This document shows, piece after piece, positions 25,720 through 34,480 of a stretch of DNA of 64,000 nt. Position numbers and translations under genes: made by a program. Numbering within the stretch: the first letter of the stretch is position 1; the number at the start of each line of letters is the position of its first letter. Under the pieces are notes generated by a model. That model saw nothing but the letters and a program-made list of their open reading frames with translations, was not told the DNA's origin and made no database searches. Source of the stretch: DATLXU01 sp035575515 (lineage in GTDB: Bacteria > Acidobacteriota > Blastocatellia > UBA7656); NCBI GenBank assembly GCA_035575515.1, contig DATLXU010000136.1, positions 84,957 to 148,956 of the forward strand. The letters run 5' to 3'.

Positions 25720-25985
25720 TTTGACCTCTTCGCTCAGTTAATACCAAAAGCCTCCGGCTTTTATTCCTTCAATACATTAGACGCAAGCTGCAATCGTTTT
25801 GCTGCAAAAAATCTTTGAAGCACAAAACTTCAGATCACTACTTTGAACGGCGAAGTTTTCTTTCACTTGACGCTGTGGCTTAATGGCGCTCGCACAGGAA
25901 AGAGATTTAGTCAGTGAGCCGGATTGACTCACTCGATGAAAGCGCATCCGGCGACGCTGACATCAAGCTTAAAGCTCAGGATTAG

Positions 25986-26339
25986 TCACAGTAGCTTTTC
26001 GACATTTTCGGGCGGGCGGGCGAGCACGGCCTTTTCGCCGCGCACGACTATCGGTCTCTGCATCAGGTCCGGGTTTTCAGTCATCAGTCGAATCAACTCC
26101 TCATCAGACACTTCGCGCTCGCCAAGGTTCAACTCGCGATAAATCGGCTCGTCTTTGCGCAGAAGGTCGCGCGGCGCGATGCCGAGCTTGTTAATCAATT
26201 CGCGAAGCTCCCGCTCGCGCAGAGGCGTCTCGTAATAGTTGATGGATTCGAAATCAACGCCGCGCTCCGTGAGTATGCCCAGAGTCAAACGGCACTTGCT
26301 GCACGTCGGTTTCTGATAGATTTTTATTCTTTCGTCCAT
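25986..26339 (-). CDS. ArsC/Spx family thioredoxin-fold reductase
   Basis: A 117-residue protein of the ArsC glutaredoxin-dependent fold: 'IYQKPTCSKCRLTLGIL' with CxxC at residues 13-16, 'YYETPL', and 'LMTENPDLMQRPIVVRGEKA', where the arginine before Pro corresponds to the oxyanion-binding residue. This arrangement fits an arsenate-reductase-like protein; YffB/Spx-like roles are also possible because no other ars genes are nearby. AAGGGAG precedes the ATG. It is divergent from the MBL-fold exonuclease gene. Confidence 0.88.
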   Translation of the reverse strand: MDERIKIYQKPTCSKCRLTLGILTERGVDFESINYYETPLRERELRELINKLGIAPRDLLRKDEPIYRELNLGEREVSDEELIRLMTENPDLMQRPIVVRGEKAVLARPPENVEKLL

Positions 26340-26420
26340 TGCTCGCTCCCTTCAAACCGATTCTATCACAGGCGAAAAGTTATGCTGCGAACACAAAAGA
26401 CGGGCGCGGCTCGCCTGTGT

Positions 26421-26441
26421 TATAATCAAAAGAAAAAGGAG
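26421..26441 (+). promoter_or_regulatory. -10 box and Shine-Dalgarno defining a TTG start
   Basis: TATAAT (26421-26426) is followed by AAAGGAG (26435-26441), 6 nt before TTG 26448. Transcription would begin near 26433, giving a leader of about 15 nt, so upstream ATG codons in this frame would not be in the message. The -35 region is poor. Confidence 0.5.
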
Positions 26442-26447
26442 AACAGA

Positions 26448-27497
26448 TTGAGAGTAGTTTACGACCGCGGGATTTATCTCCCCGAAATTGATTTGTGGAT
26501 GGATGCGAAGCGCCCTAAACAGCGTTCAGTCATCTCGCACGCGCACGCCGATCACATTCAGGCTCATCAGGAGATCATAGCCACGCCAGCGACGGCTCGC
26601 ATATTCGAGCACCGCGTGAAGCCTACGGACGCCGTGCTGCTCGATTTTTACGAGACGAAGGATTTTGGCTCGTTCAAGCTGACATTCTATCCGGCGGGCC
26701 ACTGTTTGGGGTCGGCTCAAACGCTGATTGAATACGACGGCGAGCGGATGCTTTACACGGGCGATTTCAAATTGCGCGCGGGATTGTCGTGCGAGTCGCC
26801 CGAAGTTGTCCCGTGCGATACGCTGCTTACGGAATGCACCTTCGGCCAGCCGCATTTCATCTTTCCGAGCGATGAAGAAGTCCACGACTTATTTTATGAA
26901 GAGATAGATCGCGCATTCATTGAAGGGTTTCAGCCAATAGTTTTCGGCTACTCGCTCGGCAAGAGCCAGGAGGCATTGCAGATTCTGCTGCGCGGCGGCT
27001 ACTCTGTCGCGGTGCATGAATCCGTGATGGCTATAGTCGAGATTTATCGCGAGATGGGCATCAAGTTTGAAGGCGATTATCGCCCGCTCAATTACGCTGA
27101 CACGGATGGACTTGTCATCCTTGCGCCGCCGGGGGCGCGGCGCGGCTACGCGATGCAATCGGTCAGGAATCCATACACGATTTACCTGAGCGGCTGGGGC
27201 ATGGACCCGCGCGCGCGTTATCGTTATGGAACCGATCTCGTTCTGCCGCTTTCGGACCACGCGGGCTTTGACGACCTTGAGCGGTACGTCGTTGAATCAG
27301 GCGCGAAGAAGGTCTATACGCTCTATGGCGATCATTTTTTCGCGTCGCACCTGCGGCAGAAGGGAATTGACGCAGAGCATCTGCACGAGCACGGCCAGTT
27401 CGGCTTACCCTTCGGCAGCCGCCCGAAGAATCGAAAGCCAGATGCGCAAGCGAGCTTGTTCGACCTTATTGAAAATAGCGCGGCTCTTGCCAAATAG
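26448..27497 (+). CDS. Metallo-beta-lactamase-fold exonuclease (ligase-associated type)
   Basis: A 349-residue MBL-fold protein with zinc motif HAHADH (residues 31-36), 'YPAGHCLGSAQTLIEYDG', 'YTGDFKLR' and C-terminal 'LPLSDHAGF'. The layout fits the CPSF/Artemis-like group known as DNA ligase-associated or mRNA 3'-end processing-like exonucleases. These usually sit beside ATP-dependent ligases; here the neighbour 38 bp downstream is the NAD-dependent ligase. Initiation at TTG 26448 is supported by AAAGGAG 6 nt before it and a TATAAT that lies downstream of the alternative ATG (26382). Likely function: DNA end processing in repair. Confidence 0.87.
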   Translation: MRVVYDRGIYLPEIDLWMDAKRPKQRSVISHAHADHIQAHQEIIATPATARIFEHRVKPTDAVLLDFYETKDFGSFKLTFYPAGHCLGSAQTLIEYDGERMLYTGDFKLRAGLSCESPEVVPCDTLLTECTFGQPHFIFPSDEEVHDLFYEEIDRAFIEGFQPIVFGYSLGKSQEALQILLRGGYSVAVHESVMAIVEIYREMGIKFEGDYRPLNYADTDGLVILAPPGARRGYAMQSVRNPYTIYLSGWGMDPRARYRYGTDLVLPLSDHAGFDDLERYVVESGAKKVYTLYGDHFFASHLRQKGIDAEHLHEHGQFGLPFGSRPKNRKPDAQASLFDLIENSAALAK

Positions 27498-27535
27498 CGA
27501 TTTGAATTGAAATCATCCGTTCTCAATTTTGAACT

Positions 27536-29746
27536 ATGCGAACGAAGACCGAAAGCGTTCACGACGAGATAGCGCAGCTTCGCGAGATGATTCGCTATCA
27601 CGACGAACGGTACTACCTGCACAGCGACCCTGAGATAAGCGATTACGAGTACGACCAGCTATTGAACCGCCTGCGCGAGCTTGAAGCAGCGCATCCTGAG
27701 CTCATCACACCCGACTCGCCGACTCAGCGCGTGGCGGGCCAGCCCGCCGAAGGCTTTGCCCGTTACGAGCACCGCCGCCCGATGCTCTCGCTCGATAACA
27801 CCTACTCGATTGAAGACCTGCGCGAGTGGGACGCCCGCGTGCGTCGCGGCGTGGGCCGAGATGATGTGCAATACGTTGCCGAGCTGAAGATTGACGGCTT
27901 GAGCATTTCGGCCATCTACGAAGACGGATTGCTTGTGCGAGGCGCGACGCGCGGCGACGGATTCATCGGCGAGGACGTGACCCAAAACGTGCGCACGATT
28001 CGCTCGCTCCCATTGAGGCTGCGCGACGAAGCGTTTCAGCCAATTGAAGAAAAGCAAAGCAAGAAAGGCAAAGCTAAAAAATCGCGCGAGGCTGAATCTG
28101 CAAAGCAGGCTTCGCTGTTCGCAGTGAATGAATCTTCTTCTGATTCAATCGCGATGCCTCACGAAATCGAAGTGCGTGGCGAGGTCTATCTTCCAAACGA
28201 AGAGTTTCGCCGCATCAACGCCGAGCGACAGGAATCGGGCCTTCCGTTGTTTGCGAATCCGCGCAACGCCGCGTCGGGCACGATGAAATCGCTCGATGCG
28301 AGAGTCGCCGCCGAACGCAAGCTCGATATATTCTGCTACGACCTGCTGTTTGACGGGCGCAAGCCGTTTGCCAGTCACTGGGAAGCTCTGGAATGGCTGT
28401 CCAGAGCCGGTTTCAAGGTGAACACGGCTCGCTGTCTTTGCGCGTCAATCGAAGACGTGATTGCGTTTTGCGATATGTGGGGCGAGCGCCGCGACGAACT
28501 CGGATACGAGATTGACGGCGTGGTGGTTAAAGTTAACAGCGTCGCGCTTCAGGACGAGCTTGGCTACACGTCGAAAGCTCCGCGCTGGGCCGTCGCCTAT
28601 AAATTCCCCGCGCGACAGGCGACGACGAAGCTCTACGACATCACCGTTCAGGTCGGGCGCGTCGGCACGCTCACGCCCGTTGCAGAACTCGAACCTGTCT
28701 TGCTTGCAGGAACAACAGTCTCTCGCGCGTCGCTTCACAATGAAGATCAGATAAAACGATTGGGCGTGATGATTGGCGATTATGTGCTGATTGAAAAGAG
28801 CGGCGAGATAATCCCGCAGGTTGTCAAAGTAATCGAGTCGAAGCGCAAAGGGCGCGAAAAAGAGTTGCGCGAATTCGTTATGCCAAGCAACTGTCCCGCG
28901 TGCGGCGAGCCTGTCGTGCGCACTGCGGGCGAAGTCGCCTGGCGATGCGTGAACTCGACATGTCCGGCGAAGATTAAAGCTGGCTTGAAGCAATTCGCAT
29001 CGCGCCGCGCGATGCGCATCGAAGGACTGGGCGAAGCTCTCATTGATCAACTCATAAACGAGCGCACGGTCAAAGACAAAAACAACGAGCCGCTGCTTGA
29101 CGAAAGCGGCGAGCCAATGAGGCTGCCGCCGCTCGTGCGCGACTTCGCAGACCTGTATCATCTGAAAGAAAAACGCGATGAATTGATTGCCTTTGAGCGA
29201 ATGGGCGAGAAATCAGCCGATAATCTTTTGAAGCAGATTGACGACAGCCGTGATAATGATCTGTCTCGCTTGATCTATGCTCTTGGCATCCGTCACGTCG
29301 GCGAGCGCACGGCGCAGATTCTTGCGGACCAGTTCGATTCGATTGACGATTTGATGAACGCGAGCGAAGAGCGGCTTGCAATCATTTTTGAAATCGGGCC
29401 TGTGGTCGCTGCGTCAATTGCTGAGTGGTTCCGCGAGCCGCGCAATCGCGAGTTGATCGAACGATTGAAACAGGCGGGCGTGAACACGCGGCGCAAAGGG
29501 GAGCGTAAAACTGCGCGGCGCGATCTCGAAGGCAAGCAGTTTGTTTTGACAGGAAAGCTCGAAAGCTTTTCGCGCGACGAAGCGAAGCGCATGATTGAAG
29601 AGCGCGGCGGGCGCGTGACCGGTTCAGTCACAAAGAAGACAGATTTCGTTGTCGTGGGCGAAGACCCCGGTTCAAAGCTCGACCGCGCGCGCGAGCTTGG
29701 CATTTCAGTGCTGGATGAAAAACAGCTTCTTGATATGCTCGGATGA
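27536..29746 (+). CDS. ligA: NAD-dependent DNA ligase
   Basis: A 736-residue LigA with Ia domain ('YHDERYYLHSDPEISDYEYD'), adenylation lysine K118 in LKIDG, OB domain, a four-cysteine zinc finger (CPAC...CVNSTC), helix-hairpin-helix repeats and a C-terminal BRCT domain ('GKQFVLTGKLESFSRDEAK'). It seals nicks between Okazaki fragments and in repair. Two insertions lengthen it: a lysine/serine-rich stretch at about residues 165-205 between adenylation strands, and a short polar one at about 505-525. The stop overlaps the ATG of the following potA-like gene by 4 bp, an unusual coupling. No strong ribosome site precedes the ATG. Confidence 0.96.
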   Translation: MRTKTESVHDEIAQLREMIRYHDERYYLHSDPEISDYEYDQLLNRLRELEAAHPELITPDSPTQRVAGQPAEGFARYEHRRPMLSLDNTYSIEDLREWDARVRRGVGRDDVQYVAELKIDGLSISAIYEDGLLVRGATRGDGFIGEDVTQNVRTIRSLPLRLRDEAFQPIEEKQSKKGKAKKSREAESAKQASLFAVNESSSDSIAMPHEIEVRGEVYLPNEEFRRINAERQESGLPLFANPRNAASGTMKSLDARVAAERKLDIFCYDLLFDGRKPFASHWEALEWLSRAGFKVNTARCLCASIEDVIAFCDMWGERRDELGYEIDGVVVKVNSVALQDELGYTSKAPRWAVAYKFPARQATTKLYDITVQVGRVGTLTPVAELEPVLLAGTTVSRASLHNEDQIKRLGVMIGDYVLIEKSGEIIPQVVKVIESKRKGREKELREFVMPSNCPACGEPVVRTAGEVAWRCVNSTCPAKIKAGLKQFASRRAMRIEGLGEALIDQLINERTVKDKNNEPLLDESGEPMRLPPLVRDFADLYHLKEKRDELIAFERMGEKSADNLLKQIDDSRDNDLSRLIYALGIRHVGERTAQILADQFDSIDDLMNASEERLAIIFEIGPVVAASIAEWFREPRNRELIERLKQAGVNTRRKGERKTARRDLEGKQFVLTGKLESFSRDEAKRMIEERGGRVTGSVTKKTDFVVVGEDPGSKLDRARELGISVLDEKQLLDMLG

Positions 29747-30822
29747 TGGAAGAGACTTATGAAGTAGAGGTTGAAAACGTAACTCGGCGCTTCGGCGATG
29801 TGGCGGCGGTCAACTCCGTATCGCTTTCGGTTCGTCACGGCGAGTTCCTCACTCTGCTCGGCCCGTCCGGGTGCGGCAAGACTACGTTGCTGAGGATGAT
29901 TGCAGGCTTCGACACGCCGGATGAAGGGCGCGTTATCTTAGGCGGGCAGGATGTTACGGACGTTCCTCCTTATCGCCGCAACGTCACGACAGTCTTTCAG
30001 CAATACGCGCTCTTTCCTCACCTCAACGTTTTCAAAAACGTCGCCTTCGGACCGGAGCGCCGCCGCATTGCGCGCGACGAGGTTAAACGCCGCGTTCGCG
30101 ATGCGCTTGAAATGGTGCGGCTTGCTGGGCGCGACGAGAGCTTCCCGAATGAATTGTCCGGGGGGCAGCAGCAGCGAGTTGCGCTCGCCCGCGCGCTCGT
30201 GCTTGAGCCGCGCGTTTTGCTCTTAGATGAGCCACTCGCCGCGCTCGATTTGAAGCTCAGGAAAGAGATGCAGCTTGAGCTTAAAGGATTGCAGCGGCGT
30301 TTAGGCATAAGCTTCATCTACGTCACACACGATCAGGAAGAAGCTCTCACGATGAGCGACCGCATCGTTGTAATGAATGCGGGTCGCATAGAGCAGGTTG
30401 GCCGCGCTGAAGAAATCTACGAGCGGCCGCTCACGGAATTCGTCGCGGGTTTCATCGGCCTGTCAAATATCTTGCAGGGCATGGTCGAAGCCATGAATGG
30501 TGAGTATTCGATGATCAATATCGGCGGCGTGATCGTTCGCGTTCAATCCAACGGCGCGAAGCCGGGCGAAAAGGTGAAAGTGATGGTGAGACCGGAAAAG
30601 ATTAGAATCGCGGGCGCTGATTCTGATCGGGCGCTTGCGGGAAAGATTGATTCCGTCGTTTATCTCGGCGATAGCACACAATTGAAGGTTATGCTTGAAA
30701 GCGGGCAGATAATCACGGTGCTTGAGCAGAACCGCGAGCCTTCATCTTCGATTCACAATCGCATCGGCGAGCGAGTTTCAATCAGTTGGGAGCCTGAAAG
30801 CGCAATCATTCTTCGCGGATAG
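29743..30822 (+). CDS. potA: Spermidine/putrescine-type ABC transporter ATP-binding protein
   Basis: A 359-residue ATPase with Walker A GPSGCGKTT, signature 'ELSGGQQQRVALARAL', Walker B 'LLLDEPLAALD' and a C-terminal TOBE domain ('VMVRPEKIRIAG'). The layout matches PotA/spermidine or related iron/sugar importers. It overlaps ligA by 4 bp and the permease gene follows without a gap. The second permease (PotC) and the substrate-binding protein (PotD) are missing from the window, so the transported compound cannot be confirmed. Confidence 0.9.
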   Translation: MMEETYEVEVENVTRRFGDVAAVNSVSLSVRHGEFLTLLGPSGCGKTTLLRMIAGFDTPDEGRVILGGQDVTDVPPYRRNVTTVFQQYALFPHLNVFKNVAFGPERRRIARDEVKRRVRDALEMVRLAGRDESFPNELSGGQQQRVALARALVLEPRVLLLDEPLAALDLKLRKEMQLELKGLQRRLGISFIYVTHDQEEALTMSDRIVVMNAGRIEQVGRAEEIYERPLTEFVAGFIGLSNILQGMVEAMNGEYSMINIGGVIVRVQSNGAKPGEKVKVMVRPEKIRIAGADSDRALAGKIDSVVYLGDSTQLKVMLESGQIITVLEQNREPSSSIHNRIGERVSISWEPESAIILRG

Positions 30823-31680
30823 ATGGCTATCGAACAGAGAAAAAACAGGCTTGCTCGCTGGCTGCTTGCGCCTGCTGTCGTGTGGCTCACGCTGCTGCTT
30901 GTAGCGCCGCTTGTAATCGTGCTTGTCGTGAGTCTTGCGATGCGCGGCCCTTACGGCACGACGATTTATCATTTCAACCTGCACAATTATCTTCACGCGA
31001 TTGATCCGCTTTACCTTCGCGCATACTGGCGAACCATCTGGATTGCAACGGCGACGACGCTGCTCTGCATCGCGGTCAGCTACCCGGTTGCCTACCACAT
31101 CGCGCTTCGCGCGCCCGCGCGCTGGAAGCGAATACTGCTTGTGTTCGTAGTCATTCCATTCTGGACGAGCTTCGTCATTCGCACCTATGCGTGGAAGCTG
31201 CTGTTGTTCAGCGAAGGCATAATCAACACGGCGCTGATGTCGTCAGGCGTAACGGGCGAGCCGCTGAAACTGCTGTACAACGATTTCGCCGTGCTTGTCG
31301 GACAAGTCTACGGCGAGCTGCCTTTTATGATTCTGCCGATTTACGTTGCGCTTGAGCGATTAGACAAAAGGCTGCTCGAAGCGGCACAGGATTTGGGCGC
31401 GAATCGCTTCTGGACTTTCGTGAAGGTGACGCTGCCGCTTTCGCGTCCCGGTTTGATTGCAGGCACCGTGCTCGTTTTCATTCCGTCGCTCGGCGCGTTC
31501 ATCACGCCCGATTTGTTGGGCGGAGCAAAGTCAATTATGATCGGCAACCTGATTCAGAATCAGTTCGCGCAGCTCAACAAGCCCTTCGGCTCGGCCCTCT
31601 CTTTGATGCTGACTGCGGCAGTCTTATTGCTGCTTGCCGTTGCATTGAAAGTGGGATTCAAATCGAGAGAGCTTGCTTGA
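30823..31680 (+). CDS. potB: ABC transporter permease, PotB-like
   Basis: A 285-residue permease with six predicted membrane helices and the BPD-type coupling loop 'EAAQDLGANRFWTFVKVTLP'. N-terminal 'RWLLAPAVVWLTLLLVAPLV' is typical for PotB. It starts directly after the potA stop. In standard loci potC and potD follow; here the next gene is a carbamoyltransferase 58 bp later, so the operon is incomplete or partners are encoded elsewhere. Confidence 0.88.
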   Translation: MAIEQRKNRLARWLLAPAVVWLTLLLVAPLVIVLVVSLAMRGPYGTTIYHFNLHNYLHAIDPLYLRAYWRTIWIATATTLLCIAVSYPVAYHIALRAPARWKRILLVFVVIPFWTSFVIRTYAWKLLLFSEGIINTALMSSGVTGEPLKLLYNDFAVLVGQVYGELPFMILPIYVALERLDKRLLEAAQDLGANRFWTFVKVTLPLSRPGLIAGTVLVFIPSLGAFITPDLLGGAKSIMIGNLIQNQFAQLNKPFGSALSLMLTAAVLLLLAVALKVGFKSRELA

Positions 31681-31738
31681 AAAGCTCACTCTCCGGTGTT
31701 AATGGTATTCAATCGAAATTGACGATTGGAAATTGCGG

Positions 31739-33469
31739 ATGAACATACTTGGAATATCAGGGCAGGAAAGGGACGCGGCGGCGGCGCTCATTCGAGAGGG
31801 CCGGGTCGTCGCCGCCATCGAAGAAGAAAAGCTCGCGCGCATTCGCCACATTGGAATGAACTATGCTGGCGGTTTGCCTGACCGGGCCATCGCTTTCTGC
31901 CTCGAACGAGGCGGCATAAGCTTCGACCAACTTGATTACATTGCTTATTACCTTGAGCCTCATAAACTCTTCCACCGCGAGGTCGCATTCAATTCTTCGC
32001 GCGCAACAGAGATGATTGGATCAACCTCAACCGATGAGTTCCCGCCGTACCTGGTTGAAAGTCTCAACGGTTTGAAGCAGCGTTTGAGGACGCGCCATAT
32101 AGCTGAATCGCGTCTCGCAGGTCGCGGAAAGTTTCTGTTCGTTCCTCATCATCTGGCGCACGGCGCGAGCGCGTTTTACGTTTCAGGATTCGAGCGCGCG
32201 GCGGTCATCTCGGCGGATGAAAAAGGCGATATGACTTCAACGTCGCTGATGACGGGCGAGGGCGCGCAGCTCCGCGTCAACGCTGAGGCGCAATATCCGA
32301 ACTCCATCGGCATGGTTTACGGCGCAATCACCGCCGCGTTGGGATTCGACCCTGCGAGCGACTGGCATAAAACTATGTGGCTCGCGCCGACTGGCGAAGC
32401 TGAGTTCAAATCTGCCATCGAAGATTTGCTGCAGGTTGATTCGGCTGGTTTGCCTTCGGTGAATCTTGACTACTTCGACTCTTCAATGAAAGGCCCGCTT
32501 TTGCTCACGGAAAAGTTTTTTGAGCGAACGATACTAACCCCGCGACGAGCGAGCGAGCCGATAACGCAAAAGCACCGCAACCTCGCAGCGAGCGTGCAAT
32601 CGCATATCGAAGATATTTTATGTGAAGTCGCCGCGCGGCACCGCGAGCGCACAGGTGAAGATAATCTTTGCCTTGCCGGAGGAGTCGCGCTCAACAGTCT
32701 GGCAAACGCTGCTGTCGAGCGGCTCGCGGGGTTCAAGCGATTATTCGTTCAACCCGCAGCAGGAAACGCAGGCTGCTCAATCGGCGCGGCGCTTTACTTA
32801 TGGCATCATCTTCTTGGCAATCAAGAGCGCGTTTATCAAATGCATCACGCCTTCTTGGGCCCGCAATACGACGACGACGAAATCAAAACGGTGCTCGACA
32901 ACTGCAAGTTGGCCTATGAGTATTTTCCTACAGAAGACAAATTGATTGCGGAAGTGGCGCGGCTGCTGGCGCAGGGAAGGATAGTCGGCTGGTTTCGCGG
33001 CGCGATGGAGTTCGGTCCGCGCACGCTCGGCGCTCGCTCTATTCTCGCGTCGCCGACTTCGGAGTTGATGCGCGATAATCTGAATATTTACATCAAGCGG
33101 CGCGAAGAGTTTCGCCCGTTCTCGGCAGCCGTTGTTGAAGAGCGAGCCGAAGATTTTTTTGAGCCTAGCGCGCTCGCAGAATTTCTTCAAGGGGTCAGCC
33201 GCGTCAGGGAGGGGAAGCAGCCGTTGATTCCCGCAGCAGTCTTCGGCAAAGGGCTAGTGCGCGTTCACAGCGTCAGTCGAAAGACTAATGCCGCGTTCTG
33301 GAAACTGCTCATGAAATTCGGAGAGATTGCGGGCGTGCCCGTGTTGCTGAATACTTCGTTCAATCTGTTTGGCGAGCCGGTTGTATCAACTCCGCGTGAA
33401 GCCGTGCGCGGGTTCTATTGTTCGGGGATTGATTGCCTCGCCATCGGAAATTTTCTGATAAAGAAATAA
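31739..33469 (+). CDS. NodU/CmcH-family O-carbamoyltransferase
   Basis: A 576-residue enzyme with a Kae1-like N-terminal domain ('ILGISGQERDAAAALI', 'VPHHLAHGASAFYVSGF' with the iron-ligand HxxxH) and the C-terminal YrdC-like/NodU domain ('GAMEFGPRTLGARSILASP', 'KRREEFRPFSAAVVEE'). Members transfer a carbamoyl group from carbamoyl phosphate to hydroxyls on sugars or antibiotics. I start at ATG 31739; TTG 31733 would add two residues. Directly downstream, 3 bp away, is a sugar epimerase, so a carbamoylated surface sugar or glycan is a plausible product. The first metal-site histidine is replaced in 'GQERDAA', which may alter metal binding. Confidence 0.9.
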   Translation: MNILGISGQERDAAAALIREGRVVAAIEEEKLARIRHIGMNYAGGLPDRAIAFCLERGGISFDQLDYIAYYLEPHKLFHREVAFNSSRATEMIGSTSTDEFPPYLVESLNGLKQRLRTRHIAESRLAGRGKFLFVPHHLAHGASAFYVSGFERAAVISADEKGDMTSTSLMTGEGAQLRVNAEAQYPNSIGMVYGAITAALGFDPASDWHKTMWLAPTGEAEFKSAIEDLLQVDSAGLPSVNLDYFDSSMKGPLLLTEKFFERTILTPRRASEPITQKHRNLAASVQSHIEDILCEVAARHRERTGEDNLCLAGGVALNSLANAAVERLAGFKRLFVQPAAGNAGCSIGAALYLWHHLLGNQERVYQMHHAFLGPQYDDDEIKTVLDNCKLAYEYFPTEDKLIAEVARLLAQGRIVGWFRGAMEFGPRTLGARSILASPTSELMRDNLNIYIKRREEFRPFSAAVVEERAEDFFEPSALAEFLQGVSRVREGKQPLIPAAVFGKGLVRVHSVSRKTNAAFWKLLMKFGEIAGVPVLLNTSFNLFGEPVVSTPREAVRGFYCSGIDCLAIGNFLIKK

Positions 33470-33472
33470 GAG

Positions 33473-34417
33473 ATGACAAAACAACTTTATCTTGTGACAG
33501 GCGGGGCCGGTTTTATAGGCAGCCACATTGTAGAGCGACTTGTACGCGAAGGCGCGCGAGTGCGCGTGCTCGATGATTTCAGTTCGGGCAAAGAGTCGAA
33601 CCTCGAATCGTTCCGAAGCGAATTAGAGTTGATTCGCGGCGACATTCGCGACGAACGGACGGTTGCGGAAGCGATGAAGGGAGTAAGTGTTGTCTTTCAC
33701 GAAGCCGCGCTCGGTTCCGTGCCGCGCTCTGTGGCTGACCCGCGCACAACCCATGAAGTAAACATCACAGGCACGCTGAACATTCTGCTCGCCGCGCGCG
33801 ATCTCGGAGTTCGGCGCGTGGTTTATGCGTCAAGCTCGTCCGTGTATGGCGACACCGAAACGCTGCCCAAGCATGAAGAGATGCGGCCAAGCCCGCTGTC
33901 TCCGTATGCGCTGTCGAAACTCGCGGGCGAGCACTATATCGAGGTCTTCAACCACGTTTACGGATTCGAAGCGGTTGCGCTTCGTTACTTCAACATCTTC
34001 GGTCCGCGCCAGGACCCCGAATCTCAGTACGCCGCAGTGATTCCGAAATTCATAACAGCTCTGCTCGAAGGCAAACCGCCAACAATTTTTGGCGACGGGG
34101 AACAATCGCGCGATTTCACTTACGTTGACAATGTCGTCGAGGCGAATCTGCTTGCGGCGGAAGCCGATCGTGTTTCGGGTCGCGCGTTCAACGTTGCGTG
34201 CGGCGGACGCTATTCGCTTCTGGAATTGCTCGCGCGATTGAAAGAGATTTTAGGCAGTACCATCGAGCCAGTTCATGAACCGCCGCGCGCGGGCGATGTG
34301 AGAGATTCGCAGGCTTCAATTGAAGCAGCCGCGCGCGCATTAGGCTATCGCGTCCGGGTTGATTTCGATGAAGGCTTGCGCCGCACCGTCGAGTGGTATA
34401 AACAGGCAGAGAGATAA
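33473..34417 (+). CDS. NAD-dependent nucleotide-sugar epimerase (SDR)
   Basis: A 314-residue extended SDR with a normal TGGAGFIGSHIVE cofactor motif, 'ASSSSVYGD' and catalytic 'YALSK'. The substrate region 'FNIFGPRQDPESQYAAVIPK' resembles UDP-glucose/UDP-N-acetylglucosamine 4-epimerases. It follows the carbamoyltransferase by 3 bp and converges with the DUF3298 gene. It differs from the other SDR of the window (start 22243) in having the intact third glycine. The two SDRs belong to separate operons but may serve the same surface polymer. Confidence 0.91.
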   Translation: MTKQLYLVTGGAGFIGSHIVERLVREGARVRVLDDFSSGKESNLESFRSELELIRGDIRDERTVAEAMKGVSVVFHEAALGSVPRSVADPRTTHEVNITGTLNILLAARDLGVRRVVYASSSSVYGDTETLPKHEEMRPSPLSPYALSKLAGEHYIEVFNHVYGFEAVALRYFNIFGPRQDPESQYAAVIPKFITALLEGKPPTIFGDGEQSRDFTYVDNVVEANLLAAEADRVSGRAFNVACGGRYSLLELLARLKEILGSTIEPVHEPPRAGDVRDSQASIEAAARALGYRVRVDFDEGLRRTVEWYKQAER

Positions 34418-34480
34418 TCGTCCGCGCTTGTTAAATCAAATGGAGCGCAGCGAGAGGGCCTCACCTTTGATTTCGTCATG

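Noticed and set aside
29743..31680. Complete polyamine uptake operon
   Set aside because: Only ATPase and one permease are present; the second permease and the binding protein are missing.
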